From Martinezella tropici (GTDB taxonomy: Bacteria > Pseudomonadota > Alphaproteobacteria > Rhizobiales > Rhizobiaceae): DNA of 64,000 bases. Positions 7,297-16,446 of the stretch are shown here, in pieces. The stretch lies in the NCBI RefSeq assembly GCF_008370325.1, contig NZ_VNIP01000006.1:310001-374000 (forward strand), written 5' to 3'. The notes under the pieces are model-generated. The model was given only the letters and a program-made list of their open reading frames with translations, ran no database searches and was not told the origin of the DNA. A program made the translations under genes and the position numbers. Position 1 is the stretch's first letter, and each line of letters opens with the position of its first letter.

Positions 7297-8751
7297 TCAA
7301 TGCTCGCCGAGGCTGTCTTCCGGCGATTTGCGGCGATGGCCGCTGATTTCGGAGCCGGCGGTGCGCGAGAAGCTGGCGTTCCAGATCACCGCGAGCAGCG
7401 CAATGGCCGTCACGACGATGAAGGCGGCGGAGAAGTCACTCATTTCGGCCTTTGCGTGTCCACGCAGTTGCGTCGAGCCGTGCAGGGCAAGGGCGGCGAC
7501 GCAGATACCGAGCGAGAGCATCAGCTGCTGGAAGGTCGAATAAAAGCTGGTTGCGATGCTCATGCGATCGCGCTCGATCTCGTCATAGGCGATCGTGTTG
7601 TAGGCGGTGAACTGGAACGACATGAAGAAGCCGCAGAAGAACAGAATCACGAAGATGACAGGCAGCGGCCAATCCGGCTGGAAGATGGCGCACATGCCGT
7701 AGCCGAGCGTGCCGATCAGGCCGAAGATGATAAGGGCTGTGCGGAAACCCAGCGTCCGCAGAATACGTACCTGCAGCGGTTTCATGGCCATGGAGCCCAG
7801 CGCGGTCGCAATGGCGATCTGGCCGGCCGCGGCAGCCGAAAGGCCGAAGCCGAGCTGCAGCATCAAAGGGATCAGGAAGGGATGGGCGCCCTGGCTGATG
7901 CGCGTCAGCGAACCGGCGATGACAGAGGTGCGGAAGGTCGGCACCTTCATCAACGAAAAGTCCATGATCGGCGAGGGGTGCTTGCGGGCGTGGCGCAGGT
8001 AGGCGATGCCGAACAAGAGGCCGACGGAGATCAGGAAGACGGCGAGATAGCCTTCGCCCTCGCGGCTCGACATTTCGAAACCGAAGAGCAGAGAGCCGAG
8101 CGAGATGCCCGACAGGATGAAGCCCGAGAGGTCGAAACGGCCGGTGCGCGGGCCTTTCACTTCCTCGATGAACATGGTCACGAGGATAAAGCCGATGATG
8201 CCGATCGGCACGTTGATATAGAAGATCCAGCGCCAGTCGAGATAGGTGACGAACATGCCGCCGACCGGCGGGCCGAGAATGGGGCCGACGAGCGCCGGGA
8301 TCAGTAGCCAGGACATGGCGTTGACCATATCCTTGCGCGCAACGCTGCGCATCAGCACGAGACGACCGACAGGCAACATCATCGCGCCGCCGAGACCCTG
8401 CAGCAATCGCGCGATCACGAGGAAGAACAGGTTCGGCGCCTGCGCGCACAGAAGCGAGCCGACAACGAAAACCGCGATGGCGGATCGGAAGACGGTGCGC
8501 GACCCGAAGCGATCGGCGATGGCGCCGCTGGCGGGAATGAAGATCGCGAGGCTGAGAAGGTAGGATGTCAGCGAGATACTCATGGCCGGCGCGCTGACGC
8601 CGAAGTCTCTTGCCATGGTCGGAAGGGCTGTTGCGAGCACGGTCGCGTCAAGCTGTTCCATGAACATCGCGCTTGCCACGATAAGCGCTACTACACGAAA
8701 ATTCGGTGCGGCCCGCCGGGTGTGGGCGGCCTGGAATATCTGATCCGACAT
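7297..8751 (-). CDS. MFS drug exporter, EmrB/QacA (DHA2) type
   Basis: The roughly 484-residue integral membrane protein has about 14 hydrophobic segments, the DHA2 layout. Near the N-terminus is FMEQLDATVLATALPTMA, the conserved DHA2 motif with an acidic residue in the first helix. GAIADRFGSRTVF is MFS motif A (loop 2-3), RLLQGLGGAMMLP is motif B, and GPILGPPVGG is motif C, which marks antiporters. It should expel small hydrophobic compounds in exchange for protons. I prefer ATG 8751 (MSDQIFQ); an in-frame ATG at 8802 has no better ribosome site. No adaptor gene of the EmrA kind is next to it. The 284 bases upstream show no gene. Confidence 0.88.
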   Translation of the reverse strand: MSDQIFQAAHTRRAAPNFRVVALIVASAMFMEQLDATVLATALPTMARDFGVSAPAMSISLTSYLLSLAIFIPASGAIADRFGSRTVFRSAIAVFVVGSLLCAQAPNLFFLVIARLLQGLGGAMMLPVGRLVLMRSVARKDMVNAMSWLLIPALVGPILGPPVGGMFVTYLDWRWIFYINVPIGIIGFILVTMFIEEVKGPRTGRFDLSGFILSGISLGSLLFGFEMSSREGEGYLAVFLISVGLLFGIAYLRHARKHPSPIMDFSLMKVPTFRTSVIAGSLTRISQGAHPFLIPLMLQLGFGLSAAAAGQIAIATALGSMAMKPLQVRILRTLGFRTALIIFGLIGTLGYGMCAIFQPDWPLPVIFVILFFCGFFMSFQFTAYNTIAYDEIERDRMSIATSFYSTFQQLMLSLGICVAALALHGSTQLRGHAKAEMSDFSAAFIVVTAIALLAVIWNASFSRTAGSEISGHRRKSPEDSLGEH

Positions 8752-9035
8752 TGTCGGGGATCGCTCTCGATGGTGCGGTGGGGTCCTAAGACAGAACCGC
8801 AAGTCTGGTCAGGCGCGAAGGCCTATTTGAACGGCGGTTTGTATACGCCTGCTTGCGCGCGATTGCTATATCAGAAATCGCAAATCCTATTGGTGGGATG
8901 AAAAAAATGACGCACATGCAGGGGCAAGCGGCATCAAATGAACGTGAGGTGAATGAATGGGCGCGATATCGCGTCGAAATGCTCACGCTTGGTTTTTTCG
9001 CGTAAGATAATGTGCTCGTTTGGCCCGATGCCATA

Positions 9036-9073
9036 GGCAAAAAGACCGGTGCCAATTGGTGGTGGCACCGGTC
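9036..9073 (-). terminator. Rho-independent terminator of ggt
   Basis: Arms of 11 bp (9044-9054 and 9063-9073, core ACCGGTGCCA) with an 8-base loop are followed on the minus strand by TTTTTGCC. It lies 33 bases past the ggt stop codon. Confidence 0.85.
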
Positions 9074-9105
9074 CGAGTCGTCGTTTTCAGCAGGCGCCGA
9101 GGTGA

Positions 9106-10848
9106 TCAGTAGCCTTCGGCAAGCCCCGAGCCGGCGCGGCTGTCCATGGCGCCGTTATAGCGAGCGCCTCCGCCCTTGGCGATGTCGCCGAGGCTCTTGC
9201 CGCCGACGAGGATGCCGGCGGCCTGGCCCCAGATCGGCCAGCTATTGTCGACCTGAACCGTGTAGCCCATGCCGGTCAAAAGCTTGATCGTATCGGGTGA
9301 AAGCGCTCGCGGTTCCATATAGACCTTATCCGGCAGCCATTGATGATGAATGCGCGGCGCGTCGATCGCTTCCTGGATGTTCATGCCGAAATCGATGACG
9401 TTGATGATCGCTTCGAGCGTGATGGTGATGATGCGCGAGCCGCCGGGGCTGCCGATCACCATGAAGGGCTTGCCGTCCTTGGCGATGATCGTCGGGCTCA
9501 TGGAGGATAGCGGTGTCTTCTTCGGCTGGATGGCATTGGCTTCGCCCTGCACCAGGCCGTAGAGATTGGGCACGCCGGGCTTGGAGGTGAAGTCGTCCAT
9601 CTCGTTGTTCAAGAGGATGCCCGTTCCGGGTGCGACGACGCCGGCGCCGAAGGAGCCGTTCAGCGTGTAGGTGACGGCAACGGCATTACCGTCATTGTCG
9701 ACGATCGAATAATGCGTGGTCTCGTGGCTTTCGCCGAGACCCTTGGGCATCAGATCCTTGGAAACGCCGGCCTTATAGGGGGAGATGCTATCGCGGATCT
9801 TCTGGGCATAGGCCTTGTCCAGCAGCTTGCTGACGGGATTGTCGACAAAGTCGGGATCGCCGAGAGCCGAGTTGCGGTCGACATAGGCATGACGCATGGC
9901 CTCGACCATGACATGCACGGTATCAGCCGAGCCGTAGCCGGTATAGGAGAGCGGATAGCCTTCCAGCACGTTGAGGATTTCGCAGATGATGACGCCGCCG
10001 GAGGAGGGTGGCGGAGATGAGATGATCTCGTAGCCGCGATAGTCGCACTTCACGGGATCCAGTTCACGAACCTTGTATTGTTCGAAATCCTGGTTTGAGA
10101 GAATGCCGCCCTTGTCCTGGCTTGCCTTGACGATGGCGTTGGCGACGGGTCCCTTGTAGAAGCCGTCCGGCCCCTGATCCGAAATGCCTGATAGCGCATT
10201 GGCGAGATCCGGCTGCACGAGCTTGTCGCCCGTCGCGAAGGGCTTGCCATCCGACTTGGTGAAGATCGCCGCGGTGGCCGGATCGCGCGCGAGCCGATCT
10301 TTGCTCTCGTTCAGTTCGGCTGCATCGGCCTGGTTCAGCGTGAAGCCTTCCTTGGCATAGCGAATGGCCGGCGCCATCAGATCCTGGCGGGATTTCGTGC
10401 CGTATTTCTCGCGGGCAGTCTCGAAGCCCATGACCGAGCCCGGAACGCCGACGGCGAGATAGCCCTCGGTGCTGGCACCTTTGACGATATTGCCCTTGTC
10501 GTCGAGATACATGTCCTTCTTGGCTGCCAACGGCGCGCGCTCGCGGAAGTCGAGGAAGTCCGTCTTGCCGTCGCGCATGCGGATGGTCATGAAGCCGCCG
10601 CCGCCGATATTACCGGCGGTTGGATAGACCACCGCGAGCGTGTAGCCGACGGCAACCGCGGCATCCACGGCATTGCCGCCGTTTTTCAGTACCTGCACAC
10701 CGACATCCGTGGCCAAATGCTGTGCCGTGACGACCATGCCGTGTTCAGCCTCGACCGGAGGCGGCGCGGCGGCTCTGGCGGTGACGGAAAAGAGGGCGAA
10801 TGTGACGAGGGTCACCGAGGATATCGCCCGTTGGCGGAATTGGCGCAT
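9106..10848 (-). CDS. ggt: Gamma-glutamyltransferase precursor
   Basis: The protein of about 580 residues is a full-length secreted gamma-glutamyltranspeptidase. It opens with a signal peptide (MRQFRQRAISSVTLVTFALF, cleaved near ARA). The nucleophilic Thr that starts the small subunit after self-cleavage is the second Thr in ETTHYSIVD. Downstream come GSFGAGVV, LLNNEMDDF and the SSMSPTI and GSPGGSRII segments that hold the glutamyl group. It cleaves glutathione and gamma-glutamyl compounds in the periplasm. I favour ATG 10848, with GAGAGGC upstream, over ATG 10866. It is monocistronic with its own terminator; the 280 bases upstream show no gene. Confidence 0.94.
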   Translation of the reverse strand: MRQFRQRAISSVTLVTFALFSVTARAAAPPPVEAEHGMVVTAQHLATDVGVQVLKNGGNAVDAAVAVGYTLAVVYPTAGNIGGGGFMTIRMRDGKTDFLDFRERAPLAAKKDMYLDDKGNIVKGASTEGYLAVGVPGSVMGFETAREKYGTKSRQDLMAPAIRYAKEGFTLNQADAAELNESKDRLARDPATAAIFTKSDGKPFATGDKLVQPDLANALSGISDQGPDGFYKGPVANAIVKASQDKGGILSNQDFEQYKVRELDPVKCDYRGYEIISSPPPSSGGVIICEILNVLEGYPLSYTGYGSADTVHVMVEAMRHAYVDRNSALGDPDFVDNPVSKLLDKAYAQKIRDSISPYKAGVSKDLMPKGLGESHETTHYSIVDNDGNAVAVTYTLNGSFGAGVVAPGTGILLNNEMDDFTSKPGVPNLYGLVQGEANAIQPKKTPLSSMSPTIIAKDGKPFMVIGSPGGSRIITITLEAIINVIDFGMNIQEAIDAPRIHHQWLPDKVYMEPRALSPDTIKLLTGMGYTVQVDNSWPIWGQAAGILVGGKSLGDIAKGGGARYNGAMDSRAGSGLAEGY

Positions 10849-11129
10849 GATGAATATGCCTCTCATTATTGTCTTGGTGGAAAATCGCCAACAGATGACA
10901 TGGTGTCACGCGCGAAAATGGCGATATCCGCTGTCACAATTTTTTAATCGAGCGATGCCGCCGCATCAGCCGGACCCCGCCGGCTCGCTATGTCTTTTGT
11001 GCACTACTACGGATAATTTCAGCCTTCCAACCCTGCGGAAGCTTGGTTCACACTTGCAATATTTCTTTTATTAGTTGAATCTATTTTAGATTGTTGCTTG
11101 TTGGGGCGAGTATTGCGTGGAGGGTAATC

Positions 11130-11312
11130 ATGGCCGTGACGAAGCTCGAGCAATGGAAGAGCGAGCGCAGGATCAAGACTAGGCCGTTCATCGTTGGCGA
11201 GAGGACGCATGTCGTCGAAATCGAATGCGCCCATTGCAGCCGGCACTTCTTCCGATGGTCATCGATGGCGGCCGTCTACTGGCGTTGCGATGATTGCGCC
11301 GCCATCGGCTGA
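11130..11312 (+). CDS. Small zinc-ribbon-like protein (60 aa)
   Basis: The start at 11130 has an excellent ribosome site (GGAGGGTAATC). The 60-residue protein carries two cysteine pairs, CAHC (about 35-38) and CDDC (about 54-57), spaced as in a zinc ribbon, with aromatic residues HFFRW and VYWR between them. Its N-terminus is basic (LEQWKSERRIKTRPF). The family is unknown to me. Such small ribbons bind nucleic acid or serve as protein-protein clips. It is convergent with the glycerate kinase gene 19 bases away. Confidence 0.65.
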   Translation: MAVTKLEQWKSERRIKTRPFIVGERTHVVEIECAHCSRHFFRWSSMAAVYWRCDDCAAIG

Positions 11313-11331
11313 TCTCATCTGCTCTTAGCGG

Positions 11332-12597
11332 CTACACGATCAGGATGGCGCGGAAGTCGTTGACGTTCGTTCCGGTCGGGCCGGATACGAAGAGATCGCC
11401 GATCGCGTTGAAAGCCGTCCAGGCGTCATTGTTCGCAAGTATTTCGGCTGGCACCATTCCGGCCTTGCGCAACCGCGCCACGGTGCTCGCATCGGCAAAG
11501 GCGCCGGCATTGTCCTCACTGCCGTCGATGCCGTCCGTGTCGGCGGCCATGGCGTGAATGCCGTCATGACCGTCGATGTCGATTGCCAGCGACAGAAGGA
11601 ATTCGGAGTTTCTCCCGCCCTTGCCCTTGCCTTTCAGCGTCACCGTCGTCTCGCCGCCGGATAGCAATACGATCGGCTTGGTGAAGGGGCGGTTGCGATG
11701 AAGCACCTCGCGGGCGATGGCGGCGTGGACATGGGCGGCTTCGCGAGCTTCGCCCTCGATGGCGTCGGAAAGTATGACGGTTTCGATGCCGGCCCCGCGT
11801 GCCATTTCCGCAGCTGCTTCCAGGGAGACGCCGGCGGATGCGATGATATGGACCTCATTGCCGGCAAAACGCGGATCGTCCGGACGGGGCGCCTCGGCTT
11901 CGGGTTTTTCGATATGGGCGAGAACGGCTGGCGGTAGTTCGATACGGTAGAGGCGGATGAGATCGAGCGCCTCTGCACGTGTGCCGGCACCGGGCACGGT
12001 CGGGCCGGAAGCGACCAGCGCCGGATCGTCGCCGGGAATATCCGAGACGACGAGAGAGACGACCTTGGCGGGATGGGCCGCGGCGGCCAGCCGGCCTCCC
12101 TTGATGGTCGATAGGTGCTTGCGAATGACATTCATCGCCGAAATCGGCGCGCCGGAAGCGAGCAGCGCCTTGTTGACGGCGATTTCGTCGGCAAGGCTCA
12201 GTGCGCCGGCCGGCGAGGGCAGCAGCGCCGAGCCGCCGCCTGATATCAGAGCGATCACCAGATCGTCCTCTGTCAGGCTCTTGACGAGTTTCAGAAGTCG
12301 GCGGGAGGCGGTGAGGCCCGCCTCATCCGGCACAGGGTGGGCTGCTTCGATGATCTCGATCTGGTGGCAAGGAGCGGAAAAACCGTATCGCGTCACGACA
12401 AGACCTTCCAGCGGACCATCCCAGCATTGTTCCAGCGCCGCAGCCATCTGGGCGGAACCCTTGCCGGCGCCGATGACGATCGTCCGGCCCTTCAGTTTGG
12501 CCGGCAGATGTGCCCGAATGCCGGTCAGCGGATCGGCAGCGCGAACGGCGGCATCGAACAGCGAGGTCAGGAAGGCGCGGGGATTGATAACGGTCAT
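11332..12597 (-). CDS. Glycerate 2-kinase, MOFRL (class II) family
   Basis: The 421-residue protein is a class II glycerate kinase (GckA/TtuD family, often mislabelled hydroxypyruvate reductase). Seen are IVIGAGKGSAQMA near residue 40, the ISGGGSALLPSP loop, the NVIRKHLSTIKGGRLA segment with the conserved Lys, and a C-terminal MOFRL domain with LSGGETTVTLKG, GGRNSEF and AADTDGIDGSEDNAGAF. It phosphorylates D-glycerate to 2-phosphoglycerate, linking glyoxylate or tartrate breakdown to central metabolism. The open frame extends far upstream, but family homology starts at ATG 12597. It stands alone; no glyoxylate carboligase gene is in view. Confidence 0.9.
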   Translation of the reverse strand: MTVINPRAFLTSLFDAAVRAADPLTGIRAHLPAKLKGRTIVIGAGKGSAQMAAALEQCWDGPLEGLVVTRYGFSAPCHQIEIIEAAHPVPDEAGLTASRRLLKLVKSLTEDDLVIALISGGGSALLPSPAGALSLADEIAVNKALLASGAPISAMNVIRKHLSTIKGGRLAAAAHPAKVVSLVVSDIPGDDPALVASGPTVPGAGTRAEALDLIRLYRIELPPAVLAHIEKPEAEAPRPDDPRFAGNEVHIIASAGVSLEAAAEMARGAGIETVILSDAIEGEAREAAHVHAAIAREVLHRNRPFTKPIVLLSGGETTVTLKGKGKGGRNSEFLLSLAIDIDGHDGIHAMAADTDGIDGSEDNAGAFADASTVARLRKAGMVPAEILANNDAWTAFNAIGDLFVSGPTGTNVNDFRAILIV

Positions 12598-12750
12598 GTG
12601 GAACTGCCTGTCGTGCGATGAGCTTGTAACGATTTGGTGGCTTAAGTCGCGCGCAGACGCAAGGGGAGGGATCGGCAATTGTGTCCGATGATGCGAATCC
12701 CTATGTTGAGGGAGAGAGAGTTTCACTGTTTTATTTAAGGGATTTTCGAA

Positions 12751-13179
12751 ATGGCCGAACTGAAAGTGAAGACGAGACAGACGGGTGCCACCGCAACCGT
12801 CGGCCGCACGGGGCTTCCGCATGTGACCTCGGTGACGGGCGGGGAGATCGACATCGTCACCTCGCCGTCGCAGCCCGGCTTCAACCCACTCGATCTGCTC
12901 TATTCTTCGCTCTCGGCTTGCCTGGTCTTGAGCGCCCGCATGGCGGCGAGCAGCCTCGGTGTGCTCGACAAGCTCACCGAAGTCACCGCCGTCGTGACCG
13001 GGGAAAAGGCGGCCGAAGGCCTTTCCCGCGTCGAGAAATTCAACATTGCCTTCACGATCAAGGGCGATTTCGGCGACGAGGTGCGTAATGCGATCGCGCA
13101 CGCCGCCGAAGATGAAATCTGCACCGTCAGCAACACGATCCGCGGCAATCCTCAGTTTTCGACTGTCATTTCAGGGTGA
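12751..13179 (+). CDS. OsmC family peroxiredoxin-like protein
   Basis: This is a 142-residue OsmC-fold protein. The two family cysteines are Cys57 in SSLSACLVLS and Cys124 in EICTVSNT, the thiol pair used to reduce organic hydroperoxides. The FNPLDLLYSSL segment and the length agree with the OsmC/YhfA group. The start at 12751 is preceded by a weak AAGGGATTTTCGAA. It stands alone between glycerate kinase and a RIME-type repeat. Whether it belongs to the Ohr, OsmC or YhfA branch cannot be settled by eye; the YhfA-like branch fits best. Confidence 0.88.
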   Translation: MAELKVKTRQTGATATVGRTGLPHVTSVTGGEIDIVTSPSQPGFNPLDLLYSSLSACLVLSARMAASSLGVLDKLTEVTAVVTGEKAAEGLSRVEKFNIAFTIKGDFGDEVRNAIAHAAEDEICTVSNTIRGNPQFSTVISG

Positions 13180-13199
13180 GTTTGGAGCGGGTGGCGAGA

Positions 13200-13354
13200 G
13201 CCCCTCATCCGTCCTGTCGGGCACCTTCTTCCCGTTTTGACGGGGAGAAGGGGATAGCCGCGCCATCACCGTCCCTTTCTCAATACTGAGTTGGGCGAGG
13301 ATACAGAGGTCATTCCCTCTCCCCGCGTGCGGGGAGAGGGTTAGGGTGAGGGGC
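13200..13354. repeat. RIME-type intergenic palindromic repeat, copy 1
   Basis: A 155-bp element bounded by GCCCCTCA and TGAGGGGC. Internally it has a hairpin near TTCCCGTTTTGACGGGGAGA and a second hairpin CCCTCTCCCCGCGTGCGGGG. The same architecture and much of the same sequence recur at 35076-35232. It fits the Rhizobium-specific intergenic mosaic element RIME1. It lies between convergent genes and may act as a terminator. Confidence 0.75.
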
Positions 13355-13361
13355 AATTTCG

Positions 13362-13904
13362 TCACTTCGCCGGAAACTCAAACCCTTCAAGATAAGGCCC
13401 GAGCTCCGGGTCGATATCCACCTTCACGGCGTTGTTGTAGATCGCCGTTGCGATCATGAGGCCGGCGAAAGCAACGAGGTTGGCGAGTGTCGGTTCGTCA
13501 TAACGTGCTTTGAGCCGCGTCCAGACTTCCTCGGGAATGGCGTTGGAATCCCTGACGATCGCCTTGCCGAATTCGATCAGTAGCGCCTCGTCCTCCGTCG
13601 GCACGATCGTTTCCGGCGTCAGGCCGGCATTGATCAGCGCGCGCCGGAAGAAACCGACCGGGATGATCGAGCGGCATTCGATCGCGATGGCTTGGCAAAG
13701 CAGCCAGACGGCGCGATCGTCCAGCGCCGGGCGCAGTTCCTCGCGCAAGGGAAACCACTCCGCATAGATGCGATGCGCGACCGGCGAATGCAGTAGCGTC
13801 CGCTTCATATTCGTCATGCGGCCGCGCAGCTGCACTTCGCGATCATGCTCCGCGCGCACGGCGTCGGAAGCGGTTTCATAGTCGATCGGCGTGATATGGC
13901 TCAT
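13362..13904 (-). CDS. AhpD-fold (carboxymuconolactone decarboxylase-like) protein without the CxxC
   Basis: The 180-residue protein has the helical CMD/AhpD fold pattern, with the segment AIAIECRSIIPVGFFRRALI where the redox helix should be. It has only one cysteine there rather than the CxxC pair, so classical peroxidase chemistry is unlikely. It lies 23 bp downstream of an LLM flavin monooxygenase gene on the same strand and was probably co-transcribed with it. AhpD-like partners often accompany such monooxygenases in sulfonate or aminopolycarboxylate use clusters. The role is unknown. Confidence 0.75.
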   Translation of the reverse strand: MSHITPIDYETASDAVRAEHDREVQLRGRMTNMKRTLLHSPVAHRIYAEWFPLREELRPALDDRAVWLLCQAIAIECRSIIPVGFFRRALINAGLTPETIVPTEDEALLIEFGKAIVRDSNAIPEEVWTRLKARYDEPTLANLVAFAGLMIATAIYNNAVKVDIDPELGPYLEGFEFPAK

Positions 13905-13927
13905 GTCATTCTCTTTTACCGGCTCTG

Positions 13928-15274
13928 TTACTGCGCTGCCGCTGCCGTTTTCTTGAAGAAGCGGTTTTCCGGGCGCGGTAGGCCGAGATGTTCGCGCAAT
14001 GTCGTGCCTTCGTAATCGCGGCGGAAGATGCCGCGGCGCTGCAGCTCCGGAACGACGCGAGTGGTTACATCAAGCAGGCCTTGCGGCAGGAAAGGGAAGA
14101 CGACGTTGAAGCCGTCCGAGCCTTCCTCGTGCAGCCATTGCTCCATCTCGTCGGCGATGCTCTGCGGGGTGCCGACAAAGGCGAGGCCGGCATAGCCGCC
14201 AAGGCGCTGGGCAAGCTGGCGCACGGTGAGCTTTTCGGCTTCGGCGAGGGCGATGACGCGTTCGCGGCCGCTCTTGCTGGCATTGGTCTCCGGAATTTCC
14301 GGCAGCGGCCCGTCCGGATCGAATTGGGAGGCATCATGCCCAAGTGCGATCGATAGCGATGCGATGGCGCTATCGTAGTGAACGAGGCTGTCGAGCTTTG
14401 CCCGCTTGGCCTTCGCTTCTTCGATCGTATCGCCGACGACGATGAAGGCGGCGGGCAGGATCTTCAAATGATCCGGATCGCGGCCGATGGCTTTCATCCG
14501 TCCCTTGATATCGGCAAAGATCGCCTTGCCGTCGGCGAGGTTGCGGGGAGCTGCGAAGACTGCTTCAGCCGTTTCGGCGGCGAGCTGGCGGCCGGCATCC
14601 GATTGTCCGGCCTGCACGATGACCGGCCAGCCCTGCGGCGGGCGGGCGATGTTGAGCGGGCCGCGAACGCTGAGCTCTTCGCCCTTGTGCCCAAGCACAT
14701 GCATTCGTTCCGGATCGAAGAAGATGCCGCTTTCGGCGTCATGGAGGAAAGCGTCGTCGGCGAAGCTGTCCCAGAGGCCGGTGACGACATCATAGAATTC
14801 GCGGGCGCGATGGTAGCGCTCGCCATGTTCCATATGCTCTTCGAGGCCGAAATTAAGCGCGGCATCGGGATTGGATGTGGTGACGATGTTCCAGCCGGCG
14901 CGGCCGCCGCTGATATGGTCGAGCGAGGCGAAGCGGCGGGCGATGTGATAGGGTAGGTCGAAGGTGGTGGAGGCGGTGGCGACGAGGCCGATCCTGTCGG
15001 TGACGGCGGCGAGTGCCGAAAGCAGGGTGAAGGGCTCGAAGGAGGTGACGGTCTGGCTGCGCTTCAAAGCCTCGATCGGCATGTTAAGAACGGCAAGATG
15101 GTCGGCCATGAAGAAGGCGTCGAATTTCGCCTTTTCCAGCTCCTGAGCAAAGCTCTTGATGTGCTGGAAATTGAAGTTGGCGTCCGGATAGGCGCCGGGA
15201 TAACGCCAGGCACCGGTATGCAGGCTGACGGGGCGCATGAAGGCCCCGAGCTTCAATTGCTTCTGTTCGGTCAT
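13928..15274 (-). CDS. LLM-class flavin-dependent monooxygenase (NtaA/SnaA/DszA family)
   Basis: The 448-residue protein is a bacterial-luciferase-like monooxygenase. Typical segments are LGAFMRPVSLHTGAWRYPGA at the start, FDAFFMADHLAV, DHISGGRAGWNIVTTSNPDA, and WPVIVQAGQSDAGRQLAAE (FMN-binding region). The NtaA/SnaA/DszA branch uses FMNH2 delivered by a separate reductase to oxidise substrates such as nitrilotriacetate or sulfur heterocycles. No flavin reductase or ABC importer gene is adjacent, so it must borrow FMNH2. The start at 15274 is preceded by GAGAGAGCCGATG. It forms a two-gene unit with the AhpD-fold gene downstream. The substrate is unknown. Confidence 0.9.
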   Translation of the reverse strand: MTEQKQLKLGAFMRPVSLHTGAWRYPGAYPDANFNFQHIKSFAQELEKAKFDAFFMADHLAVLNMPIEALKRSQTVTSFEPFTLLSALAAVTDRIGLVATASTTFDLPYHIARRFASLDHISGGRAGWNIVTTSNPDAALNFGLEEHMEHGERYHRAREFYDVVTGLWDSFADDAFLHDAESGIFFDPERMHVLGHKGEELSVRGPLNIARPPQGWPVIVQAGQSDAGRQLAAETAEAVFAAPRNLADGKAIFADIKGRMKAIGRDPDHLKILPAAFIVVGDTIEEAKAKRAKLDSLVHYDSAIASLSIALGHDASQFDPDGPLPEIPETNASKSGRERVIALAEAEKLTVRQLAQRLGGYAGLAFVGTPQSIADEMEQWLHEEGSDGFNVVFPFLPQGLLDVTTRVVPELQRRGIFRRDYEGTTLREHLGLPRPENRFFKKTAAAAQ

Positions 15275-15411
15275 CGGCTCTCTCTCGAAAATCGCCTGGC
15301 TGTCATGACGTCAAAACGACACCGCCTGCGGGATAATGCATTACGACGTAGGCGTGCCGGCCGCGCATTCAAAGAGCCGATTTCATTTATTTGATCGCTT
15401 TCGCGGAATAT

Positions 15412-16323
15412 TCATCCGGCCTGGCTTTCAGCCACGTTCTGCTCGGCAAAAACCTTCGCCAGCCAGTCTATGAAAACGCGGACCCGCGGCGAAAGCTGCC
15501 GGCTGCGCGGATAGAGCATTGAGACGGGCGTTCGCGTCGGTGGGTAGTCCTCAAGGACATGCAGCAGCTCGCCCGATCGTAGGGCTTCCTCCGCGTGATA
15601 GCGCGGGACCTGGATCAGGCCGAGACCGAGCTTGGCCGCGGCGAAGTAACTCTCGGCCGCATTGACGGAGATGGTGGCCGGCAGGGTAATCTCGCGCGCA
15701 GTGCCATCGATCTGGAATTCCAGCGGCAAGAGCCCACCCGTCGCGGACGAGCGGAAGCCGATCATGCGGTGGTCATCGAGCCTGTCAGGATGGATCGGCA
15801 TGCCGAAGCGCTCGACATAAGCGGGCGCCGCAAGCGTCACTTCTTCCAGCATCGCGACACGCCGGCCGATCATGTCGCTATCCTGCAGCGTGCCGACACG
15901 CAGCACGCAGTCGATCCCTTCGCGGATCAGATCGACGAACCGGTCGCCCTCGGTGATCTGCAGTTCGATATCGGGATAGGTTTCGAGGAAGGAGGGCAGG
16001 TTCGGCAGGACGAAATGCCGGGCCAGCGTTCCGTGCACGTCGACGCGCAGCACTCCCTTCGGCTTCGCACCGGCAAATGCGCCTTCCGCATCCTCGATAT
16101 CGGAAAGGATGCGCAGGCAGCGCTGGTAATAGGCTTCGCCGTCGAGCGTCGGGCTCACATGCCGCGTCGTGCGCTGCAGCAGGCGCACGCCGAGTCTGGC
16201 CTCGAGCTGTTTGATAGCATCCGTCACCGTCGAGCGGGGTAGGCCGGTATCCTCAGCCGCCAGCGTGAAGCTGCGCCGTTCCACGACCCGGCAAAACACG
16301 CGCATGGCATCGAATCTGTCCAT
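15412..16323 (-). CDS. LysR-family transcriptional regulator
   Basis: The 303-residue LysR protein has an N-terminal winged helix-turn-helix (residues about 1-60; MDRFDAMRVFCRVVERRSFT, then SRSTVTDAIKQLEARLGVRL) and a substrate-binding domain from about 90. It resembles the large group of LysR repressors divergent from SDR or quinone-reductase genes. It is divergent from the SDR at 16447, with 123 bp between them that should hold the operator, and probably controls that SDR and perhaps the next one. No inducer can be inferred. Confidence 0.9.
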   Translation of the reverse strand: MDRFDAMRVFCRVVERRSFTLAAEDTGLPRSTVTDAIKQLEARLGVRLLQRTTRHVSPTLDGEAYYQRCLRILSDIEDAEGAFAGAKPKGVLRVDVHGTLARHFVLPNLPSFLETYPDIELQITEGDRFVDLIREGIDCVLRVGTLQDSDMIGRRVAMLEEVTLAAPAYVERFGMPIHPDRLDDHRMIGFRSSATGGLLPLEFQIDGTAREITLPATISVNAAESYFAAAKLGLGLIQVPRYHAEEALRSGELLHVLEDYPPTRTPVSMLYPRSRQLSPRVRVFIDWLAKVFAEQNVAESQAG

Positions 16324-16446
16324 ATTTTTTTGTTCGCTAATTTCGGATAGTGATGCCGATTAATGACTGATTATCCGCCTCATGGAAAGCGGCATCTTCT
16401 CCTCATCGAAACGCGCTACGGCGCAAGGCAACGAAGGATGAAGAAA

